Shown here piece after piece: positions 25,301 through 31,994 of a stretch of DNA of 41,323 nt. The notes beneath the pieces are model-generated. The model did not search any database. It was not told where the DNA came from and was given only the letters and a program-made list of their open reading frames with translations. Position numbers and translations under genes: made by a program. The DNA lies in the NCBI GenBank assembly GCA_031280435.1, contig JAITGS010000056.1, forward strand, positions 1 to 41,323, written 5' to 3'. Numbering within the stretch: the stretch's first letter is position 1; the number at the start of each line of letters is the position of its first letter. This stretch comes from Tannerellaceae bacterium. GTDB taxonomy: Bacteria > Bacteroidota > Bacteroidia > Bacteroidales > Tannerellaceae.

Positions 25301-26684
25301 TGCCGTCGGGCTTCTCTTTTTCAATAACCTTCTCAACAAAAAACTTCGTTACCGGAAGGAAATACACCGTATCCGCCACTCCCTCCGAAGTTTGCACCGT
25401 AGCAATGTTGGGATTTATAAGTACCGTTTCAATATTTTCCTCCTTTATAGCCTTGAGGGCCTGGGAGCCCGAATAGTCGAACTCGCCCGCCTCGCCAATC
25501 TTGAGCGCTCCCGAGCCGAGCACCAGCACCTTGCGGACAGGCCTCTGCTCGAGGCTTTCCTCCGTAAGCGAAACCTTGCCGAGGTCGAGGCGGCCCGTTC
25601 GGAGCGCATCAGCAAACAAATCGAAGATAAATTCGGTGTCGGTAGGCCCGCTATTAGCCTCAGGATGAAACTGTGAGCTGAAGAAAGGCTTATGCTTGTG
25701 ACGTATGCCCTCGTTGGTGCCGTCGTTCATGTTAACAAACAGCGGCTCCCAGTCGGAACCTAAGGATTCGCTCTCGACCGCATATCCGTGGTTTTGCGAC
25801 GTGATAAAGCAGCGGGTGGAGCCTACCATCCTGACGGGCTGATTGTGGCTGCGATGGCCGTATCTGAGCTTAAAAATCGAAGCCCCTCCGGCTTTGCCCA
25901 GCAGCTGGTTCCCCATGCATATCCCGCAGATGGGTTTATCCCCCTCCAAAGCCTTGCGGATGTGCCGAACGGCCGCGTCGCAGGTCTCCGGATCGCCGGG
26001 GCCGTTGCTTATGAAAAGTCCGTCCCATTCCAAAGTGTTAAAATCGTAATCCCAAGGCACCCTTATCACGCATATATTCCGCCTGAGCAGGCATCTGATA
26101 ATGTTGTGCTTAACCCCGCAGTCGACGAGCACGACGCGCTTTTTCCCGGGCCCTTCTCCATAAACAATAACCTCTTTTGTAGAGACGCGGTCCACGTAAT
26201 TTATATCCTCATACTTTACATTTTCCTCTTCGCCCTCGGGCGCGCCCTCAATGGATATGGTACCCCTCATAACGCCCCTTTCGCGCAGGATTTTGGTCAG
26301 GGCTCGGGTGTCGATGCCGCAAAGGCCGGTGATTTTTTCCTTCACCAGCCAGTCGCCGAGGCTTTCGTCGGCGTTCCAGTGGCTGTATTCCGAGCTGTAA
26401 TCGCTCACAATTATGGCGTCGGCGTAGATGCGATCGCTCTCCATGAAGCGGGATATGCCGTCGGCCTCAAAAGCCTGCTGCGGAACGCCGTAGTTGCCCA
26501 CGAGGGGGTAGGTCAAAACCATAAGTTGGCCGGCATACGAAGGGTCGGTCAGGCTTTCGGGATAGCCGGTCATGGCGGTATTGAAAACCACTTCGCCCGT
26601 GATAGATTTGTTGTAGCCGAAAGAATATCCGTCGAAAACCGTTCCGTCGTCGAGCCTGAGTCTTGCTTTTTTTTGTGTGTCCAT
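22335..26684 (-). CDS. carAB: Fused glutamine-dependent carbamoyl-phosphate synthase (CarA-CarB in one chain)
   Basis: A 1449-aa single polypeptide making carbamoyl phosphate for pyrimidines and arginine. Residues 1-~365 are CarA, with glutaminase triad C256 (GICMGNQ), H340 and E342 ([14 protein letters not shown]). After a linker of ~20 residues CarB starts at [24 protein letters not shown] (~384). CarB has two ATP-grasp halves, the second from [21 protein letters not shown], and a C-terminal MGS-like allosteric domain ([10 protein letters not shown]). The frame is open throughout with no Met near the junction that could start a separate CarB. Separate carA and carB genes are the usual bacterial form; fusion is familiar from animals and fungi, although the CarB sequence itself looks typical of Bacteroidales. 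Confidence 0.95.
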   Translation of the reverse strand: [1449 protein letters not shown]

Positions 26685-26781
26685 ATCTTCGATATTTGTT
26701 AAATATTTTAAGTTTATTCTATATATTCAAAAACTGCCTCCAAATACAAAGTTTTTTTTGCCGGATAGTGCGGCCTTAGCC

Positions 26782-26866
26782 CCAAGAACAATGCAAATGT
26801 TCTCAGGAATAATTGCGTTGTACCCAAGAACAATTGCGTTGTACTCAAGAACAATTGCGTTGTTTT
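26782..26866. repeat. Array E1: 21-bp repeats upstream of carAB
   Basis: AAGAACAATTGCGTTGTAC-type units have the core AATTGCGTTG at 26811, 26832 and 26853, exactly 21 bp apart, preceded by one degenerate unit near 26783. The core contains the palindrome CAATTG in two copies. The same CAATTGCG word heads many units of array E2 beyond the REP element, suggesting one array split by an insertion. Confidence 0.8.
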
Positions 26867-26875
26867 CGTCATTGA

Positions 26876-27126
26876 GGGGGTGTGCAAAAAGTAATTCATG
26901 CAAATTGGATTCGCTTAAACAAGCGGAGGCTGTGTAAAAAGGAATTTCCGCCAGCCCATGCGGGTCATTCCCGCGAAGGCGGGAATCTCCGATCGAAAAA
27001 GGGGACGAATGGGTATATTTTTCTTCATATAACACAAATACTATCGTCCCAACTATCGATCGGAGATTCCCGCCTTCGCGGGAATGACCTATTTGGGCGG
27101 GCGGAAATTCCTTTTTGCACACCCCC
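26876..27126. repeat. REP-bounded palindromic element, copy 2, with nested inverted flanks
   Basis: Perfect 34-nt inverted arms at 26963-26996 and 27056-27089 are the same as in copy 1. Outside them the pairing continues with TGTAAAAAGGAATTTCCGCC (from 26933) against its near-complement at ~27099-27121. Further out GGGGGTGTGCAAAAAG (26876-26891) pairs with 27111-27126. The 59-nt centre holds a second inverted pair, GGGACGA and TCGTCCC. The whole could fold as a cruciform. No coding capacity. Confidence 0.8.
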
Positions 27127-27142
27127 CTGCGAGCCACCCCCG

Positions 27143-27411
27143 CAACAATGGAATTGTAGCCGGCAATATTTGAATTGTATCCGGCAATAATGGAATTGTA
27201 GCGGGCAACAATTGCGCGGTTGCCGGCAATAATCCTGCGGTAGCCGGCAACAATTGCGCGGTAGCCGGCAATAATCCTGCGGTAGCCGGCAATAATCCTG
27301 CGGTAGCCGGCAACAATTGCGCGGTAGCCGGCAATAATCTCGCGGTAGCCGGCTACAATTGCGATATTGCCGGCTACTTTTGCGTTGTAGCCAAATACAA
27401 TTGCGTTGTAT
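27143..27411. repeat. Array E2: about thirteen 21-bp repeats
   Basis: Units of the form GCCGGCAACAATTGCGCGGTA alternate irregularly with GCCGGCAATAATCCTGCGGTA, at 21-bp spacing over ~270 bp, grading into diverged units at both ends. Each full unit carries the palindrome GCCGGC, and one variant also CAATTG. Because 21 is a multiple of three, several frames are open and read as heptapeptide repeats (GYRAIVA / GYRRIIA). No promoter or start context supports a gene. It fills the gap between purF and carAB. Confidence 0.92.
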
Positions 27412-27599
27412 TTTAAGATTCTCGCCTTATTTCCCGGAACAATTGCCTTGTTCCTGAGGGATTTTTGTGAGGGGGTAAGGGGGAGCGGATTTTGTGGGCT
27501 AACCTGTCGTATTGGGAAAAATGCGGGAATGGCGGGCCTGTGTTCCCGTCGTGATTGGGATTGTTTGAGGGGCATTCCAATCGTTTCCGCAGCCATTTG

Positions 27600-29495
27600 T
27601 CAGTGATTTTTCAACACAAGTCTGTCGCTATTGGGTATGTATTCTTCCATAAATCTCACGAATGCCCGGTTAACCATTCGTACCCCTCCCGGCGTTGGGT
27701 AGTTGCCGGAGAAATACCAGTCGCCCGGATGGTTTGGGCATGAGGCCCGCAGTCCTTCCAAGGTCTGGTAGACTATAACGACTTCGGCCTTGGTTGCGGC
27801 CGGCCGGAGCAGTTCAACCATTTTGGCGGAGATTTCCTCGTCGGTAAAGGCTGCGTAGATTTCCTTAACGTAGTTGACCTCGGTGGTGTCGCAGTACTTT
27901 GCTTTATGGTAGGCTTCGAGCATTACGGCGGTGAGGCCTCGCTCTTCAAGCAGTGCTATGGCCGCCCTGAAGGCTACGAACTCGTTCATGCGAGACATGT
28001 CGATTCCATAGTAATCGGGGTAGCGAACCTGTGGCGATGATGATACTATAACTATCTTTTTCGGCCCCAGGCGGTCGAGTATCTTGATGATACTTTGGCG
28101 GAGGGTTGTTCCGCGCACTATGCTGTCGTCTATAACGACGAGGTTGTCGTCTCCGGGCCGTATGCTTCCGTAGGTGATGTCGTAAACGTGTGCTGCGAGG
28201 CCGTTGCGGCTGTGTCCTTCGGCTATGAAGGTGCGTAGCTTGATGTCCTTCACGGCCACTTTCTCGCATCTTATCCGGGCGGAGAGGATTTCCGTGAGCC
28301 TCTCCTCGTTAGCCTCAGGCTTCAAGCCGAGTATGGCCTCTCTTTTGACCTGGTTCAGATGGTTGTTGAGGCCTTCCTGGAGGCCGAAGTAGGCTACCTC
28401 GGCTGTATTGGGTATGAAGGAGAAGACGGTGTTCCGCAGGTCGTAGTCAACGGCTTTGAGTATGGGGTGCACGAGGTTTTCGCCCAGCTTTTTCCTCTCT
28501 TTGTAGATATCCGCGTCGCTTCCTCTAGAGAAATATATGCGTTCGAAGGAGCATGCGCGGTTTTCCTGTTGGGGCAGGATTTGGCTTGTTCGGGCCACGC
28601 CTCCTTTACTTACAATAAGAGCCTGACCGCGGCCAAGCTCATGTATTTCCGATGCGTCAACGTTCATGACGGTCTGTATGACGGGCCGTTCGGAGGCTAC
28701 CACCACGGCTTCCTCGTCTTTATAGAAGAAGGCGGGCCGTATGCCCCAGGGATCCCTCATGCAGAACATTTCGCCGCTTCCGGTAACGCCTGCCATGACG
28801 TATCCTCCGTCCCAGATCCGGGAGGATTCCCGCAGGACGTTGGCCAAATCTATCTGCTGCTCTATCACCGGAGTGATTTCCTTTTCGTTCAGCCCTCGGT
28901 CTGTACAGATGCGGTAGAGGCGCTCCACTTCGCGGTCGAGGCGGTGGCCCATCTGCTCGAGGAGTATGGAGCCGTCGCCAATGTCTCTGGGGTGCTGCCC
29001 GACGGAGGTGATGTTATCGAAAACGTCGGCGACGTTGGTGAGGTTGAAGTTGCCGCAAAGGGCGAGGTTCTTGGCTCTCCAGTTGTTGCGCCTGAGGAAG
29101 GGGTGTATGAAGGAGAGGCCGGAGTTATCGGTCGTGCTGTATCTGAGGTGGCCCATGTAGAGCTCTCCGAAGAAGGGAGGATGCTTCGGCCCGGAGCCGT
29201 CTCCGGTGGGCTCGGGTATGTAGTCGCGGAAGCCTTTGTGAGCAGCCTCGAAGATTTCGGTGATAGCGCTTGCTCCGACGGCTCTTTCCCTGAACATGTA
29301 TTCTTCTCCGGGTGCAGCGTTCAGGCGTACGCATGCCATTCCGGCGCCTTCCTGCCCGCGGTTGTGCTGCTTTTCCATGAGGAGGTAGAGCTTGTTGAGC
29401 CCGTACTTGAGGCTGCCGTATTTGTTGGTGTAATATTCGAGGGGTTTCAGTAGCCTGATCATTGCTACCCCACATTCATGCTTTAGTTCTTCCAT
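27600..29495 (-). CDS. purF: Amidophosphoribosyltransferase (PurF type)
   Basis: A 631-aa enzyme for the first committed purine step: PRPP plus glutamine to 5-phosphoribosylamine. Cys8 in HECGVAMIR becomes the N-terminal nucleophile after removal of a 7-residue leader. The class II glutaminase domain (~8-290) shows HNRGQEGAG, GHLRYST, CGNFNLTN and DPWGIRP. The phosphoribosyltransferase domain has the PRPP loop VVIDDSIVRGTT at ~453-464. At 631 aa it is longer than the ~470-500 aa of standard PurF and represents the long form I recall from Bacteroides, near carA/carB as here. It starts 81 bp after the phosphoethanolamine transferase stop. The long form might have a specialised role. Confidence 0.9.
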   Translation of the reverse strand: MEELKHECGVAMIRLLKPLEYYTNKYGSLKYGLNKLYLLMEKQHNRGQEGAGMACVRLNAAPGEEYMFRERAVGASAITEIFEAAHKGFRDYIPEPTGDGSGPKHPPFFGELYMGHLRYSTTDNSGLSFIHPFLRRNNWRAKNLALCGNFNLTNVADVFDNITSVGQHPRDIGDGSILLEQMGHRLDREVERLYRICTDRGLNEKEITPVIEQQIDLANVLRESSRIWDGGYVMAGVTGSGEMFCMRDPWGIRPAFFYKDEEAVVVASERPVIQTVMNVDASEIHELGRGQALIVSKGGVARTSQILPQQENRACSFERIYFSRGSDADIYKERKKLGENLVHPILKAVDYDLRNTVFSFIPNTAEVAYFGLQEGLNNHLNQVKREAILGLKPEANEERLTEILSARIRCEKVAVKDIKLRTFIAEGHSRNGLAAHVYDITYGSIRPGDDNLVVIDDSIVRGTTLRQSIIKILDRLGPKKIVIVSSSPQVRYPDYYGIDMSRMNEFVAFRAAIALLEERGLTAVMLEAYHKAKYCDTTEVNYVKEIYAAFTDEEISAKMVELLRPAATKAEVVIVYQTLEGLRASCPNHPGDWYFSGNYPTPGGVRMVNRAFVRFMEEYIPNSDRLVLKNH

Positions 29496-29576
29496 TGTAA
29501 AAACGTTTGATGATTAGTGCTCATATTCAGTTTAGTCTTTAGCTGTTCGGTTCGTTGCTTTATATGGGTTTAAGTC

Positions 29577-31235
29577 TTACCTGTCCACTTTCTTTAGTAT
29601 ATCCTCGTATGATTCTTTGCCGACCATGCGGGATTTCGGCGCGACGTAGGTCTCGGAGAAGACGCTGAGCGAAGGGTCGTAGTCCGCATATTCCAGTCTG
29701 CTGAGGTTGGAGAGCGAGTGTATGAAGTTTTCGGTGCTGTATGCCCGCGCCGTATCTATAACTATGTGCGTATTCTCCTGTTTGTAACGTTCGGAGCGCC
29801 ATAGCACGAAGGGAATCTGACATTGGCAGGGCCAAACGTTGGAGACGTGATGCCCGCTGGCCTTGCGGGTGTCGTACACTTCCTCGCCGTGGTCGGAAAA
29901 GAAGAGGAGCGCGGATGCTATACTGCTGTCCTGGCCCTCTATTTCGCGGAGTATGCTGTCGAAAACAAAGTCGCCGTACAGAATGGAATTATCGTAAGCG
30001 TCAATGGTTTTCTTCATATCGTCGTTGCGGAATCCTATGTCGGGCAAGTCATTACTCGTCTGGTTATCGAACTGTTCGAAGGCAGGCGGATACCGGAACG
30101 AGTAGGCATGATGGCTGCCCATGAGGTGAACGAAGATGATCTTGTTTCTCGGCAGGCTGTCTGCAAGCGCATCCTTGAGGGCCGGCAGCAAGATGTCGTC
30201 GGGGTCGTTAGCCGCGCTGAGGTCGTAGAGGCGATCGGCAGTGCTCGCAATAACCCCGTAGCTTCCTCCCCACTTCGAGAGGAAAGCCTGGTTGGAAATC
30301 CAATAGGTGGTGAATCCTGCCGCCTTATACATCTCAACAACCGAAGGCTTCTGGTGGTAATACTCCGGATGCCTGTGGTTGGCGAAAGTGAGCACCTTCT
30401 GAAGCACGCCTATCGTGTGGGTATCGGGTGCAATCACGTCGGTAAAGACATCGAGCTCGCCGGCTTTATCAACCATCCTGGGCGTAGTGGGGCGGAAGTA
30501 ACCGTAAAGGCTCATGTGGCAGGAAGCCGTCGACTCGCCTATGAGGACAACGAAGACGTGCTTGGTTGTATCGGATAGCTTGCATTGCACATCCATGGTG
30601 AGGTGCTTTCTGCGCTCCTGCTCCTTGCGGAAAGTGCGATGCTCTATGGCAAAAAGTATGTAGCTCTTGTAGAACTCTATGGTAGGCACGGACTGGCTCA
30701 GGTACTGGAAGCCTACTACCAGCCCTACGATTAGCGCCGCCGCTCCGAAGGCGACCTTGCCTCGCCGGATCGAGAGCCTTTCTCCGCCGTTCGCCTTGCA
30801 GATGCACCAGATCCCGACAGCCAGATAGATTACCGCCGCCATCAAACATTCCCACGGCACAAACTGGTACATGTATTCCTGAGCCTCCGAAGAATCCGTA
30901 TTGAATATGCTCCAGAACATATCCCTCCGCAGATAGAGCCTCGACAGATACAGATAGCTCCAAACTATAAGGTTAGGAGCCAGCGACAGCAGGAACAGAA
31001 CCGTGAGGTATATCTTCTCTCCCTTGCGATTGAGGAAAAAGCTTATGACCGAAAGCGCCACCCATGCGGCAACGCAGGTTATCCATGCAAAACATTTGTC
31101 CAACAATCTGACGTCTTCGGCCAGGAAGTAAAACATGGAATTGGCGCATACCACAAGAAATATAAGCAGTATGGCCCATTTTCTTTCGTGTAAAAGGGAT
31201 GATATTTTGGGGGTGTAATGATGGCTATATTTCAT
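29577..31235 (-). CDS. Phosphoethanolamine transferase (EptA/CptA-like, sulfatase superfamily)
   Basis: A ~552-aa inner-membrane enzyme expected to move phosphoethanolamine from phosphatidylethanolamine to lipid A or core sugar. Four to five hydrophobic segments occupy the first ~190 residues. The periplasmic catalytic domain has IGESTASCHMSLYGY, where the Thr is the expected nucleophile (the GEST form is closer to CptA than to EptA), HLMGSHHAYSFRYP, and metal-site FFSDHGEEVYD with KASGHHVSN. The reading frame extends to a TTG at 31250, but the -7 box is at 31258-31265 and the start of transcription should fall near 31250, so the ATG at 31235 (MKYSHHYTPK) is chosen. purF lies 81 bp downstream. 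Confidence 0.88.
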   Translation of the reverse strand: MKYSHHYTPKISSLLHERKWAILLIFLVVCANSMFYFLAEDVRLLDKCFAWITCVAAWVALSVISFFLNRKGEKIYLTVLFLLSLAPNLIVWSYLYLSRLYLRRDMFWSIFNTDSSEAQEYMYQFVPWECLMAAVIYLAVGIWCICKANGGERLSIRRGKVAFGAAALIVGLVVGFQYLSQSVPTIEFYKSYILFAIEHRTFRKEQERRKHLTMDVQCKLSDTTKHVFVVLIGESTASCHMSLYGYFRPTTPRMVDKAGELDVFTDVIAPDTHTIGVLQKVLTFANHRHPEYYHQKPSVVEMYKAAGFTTYWISNQAFLSKWGGSYGVIASTADRLYDLSAANDPDDILLPALKDALADSLPRNKIIFVHLMGSHHAYSFRYPPAFEQFDNQTSNDLPDIGFRNDDMKKTIDAYDNSILYGDFVFDSILREIEGQDSSIASALLFFSDHGEEVYDTRKASGHHVSNVWPCQCQIPFVLWRSERYKQENTHIVIDTARAYSTENFIHSLSNLSRLEYADYDPSLSVFSETYVAPKSRMVGKESYEDILKKVDR

Positions 31236-31257
31236 TATCTCTCTATTCAAAACGGCG

Positions 31258-31265
31258 CAAAGATA
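31258..31265 (-). promoter_or_regulatory. -7 box of the phosphoethanolamine transferase
   Basis: TATCTTTG on the minus strand, an exact match to TAnnTTTG, 22 bp before the ATG at 31235. It also rules out the upstream TTG start at 31250. Confidence 0.65.
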
Positions 31266-31383
31266 TGTGTTTACCCTTTAAAAATAAAGCATCCCCTTAA
31301 GAACCCGGCAGAAAAGATATCAACAATTCATGCGGCCCTATGATTAATTATTAATGTATAGCCGCGCTCTCCTTAATACAGTC

Positions 31384-31414
31384 CTTGCGGGAAGGAATAA
31401 TTCTGCTACCTTTG
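31384..31414 (+). promoter_or_regulatory. Promoter of tRNA-Arg
   Basis: CTTG (31384-31387) and TACCTTTG (31407-31414) are spaced by 19 bp, matching the Bacteroides -33/-7 layout with one mismatch in -33. The tRNA begins 19 bp after the -7 box. Confidence 0.7.
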
Positions 31415-31433
31415 CCGCGCTTTACAAGAAGAC

Positions 31434-31507
31434 GGTCCGGTAGCTCAGTTGGATAGAGCAACAGCCTTCTAAGCTGTGGGTCTTGAGTTCGAATCTCAAC
31501 CGGATCA
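31434..31507 (+). tRNA. tRNA-Arg (anticodon TCT)
   Basis: A 74-nt cloverleaf. Acceptor GGTCCGG pairs with CCGGATC (one G-U). The D arm is GCTCAGTTGGATAGAGC, the anticodon stem ACAGC/GCTGT has loop CTTCTAA (anticodon TCT at 31468-31470), and the T arm is TTGAG-TTCGAAT-CTCAA. The discriminator base is A and CCA is not encoded. It reads AGA codons. There is no duplicated 3' end nearby that would mark an integrated element. Confidence 0.97.
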
Positions 31508-31994
31508 CGACAATTTGAATTTTGTTTTCTCAGCAAATTATCAGGCCGGGGCGATGATTACCATTGTTCCGGTCTTCTTTTTGAGCACCCGGCACTCCTC
31601 CGGCACACTCCTCCTTTCCTATTATTAATAAGCGAGCACGGCGCAGCGCCAAGCGAAATTCCTGCAAGCCGACTCCGAGCCTTTTGATGTCCGCCAACGG
31701 ATATTTGTCGGCTTCCTGAGGGCTTGCTGTGCGATAGAGTGGAGCCTTGCCGCCGTGGCTGTGATTTGTCGACGGGTCGCTGTGGGCTTGGGAATATCTG
31801 TCGACAGAATATGTAAAGATGCATGCGGCAAAATCATGAACCGGAAGCTGCGAATGACTTTGGTTATATTTTGCCGATGCATCTTATTATATCCGATCGC
31901 CGCATTATGAATCTCTGCCGAAAGGGATGGCGCAATGCGGCCGGAAGGGATGGCGATTAGCCTCGAGGGAGAGCCTGTGTCGGCTGTGCTTTTG
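31508..31994. other. Intergenic region without a convincing gene
   Basis: 487 bp between the tRNA and the 3' end of the peptidase gene. Short open frames on the minus strand have no promoter or family resemblance. The notable content is the long inverted repeat at 31816-31885 and two copies of AAGGGATGGCG near 31921 and 31948. Confidence 0.6.
31816..31885. repeat. Long imperfect inverted repeat (70 bp)
   Basis: AAGATGCATGCGGCAAAAT (31816-31834) pairs with ATTTTGCCGATGCATCTT (31868-31885) with a single bulged G. Inside, AACC and GGTT can add pairs, leaving a loop of ~20 nt. It lies 110 bp beyond the stop of the peptidase gene. It could act as a terminator for that minus-strand gene, or be the remnant of a small mobile element. 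Confidence 0.6.

Noticed and set aside
26727-27596. 289-codon minus-strand ORF with heptapeptide repeats
   Set aside because: It spans the 21-bp array, the REP element and unrelated sequence; other frames of the array are equally open, and there is no promoter or family match. I treat it as non-coding, with some doubt.
31236-31250. TTG start of the phosphoethanolamine transferase at 31250
   Set aside because: It would coincide with the expected transcription start; the ATG at 31235 gives a normal N-terminus.
31434-31507. Integration site of a mobile element at the tRNA
   Set aside because: No integrase and no duplicated tRNA 3' end within the window.
31558-31882. Two minus-strand ORFs of 85-88 codons
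   Set aside because: They overlap each other and the long hairpin, have unnatural composition, and show no start signals.
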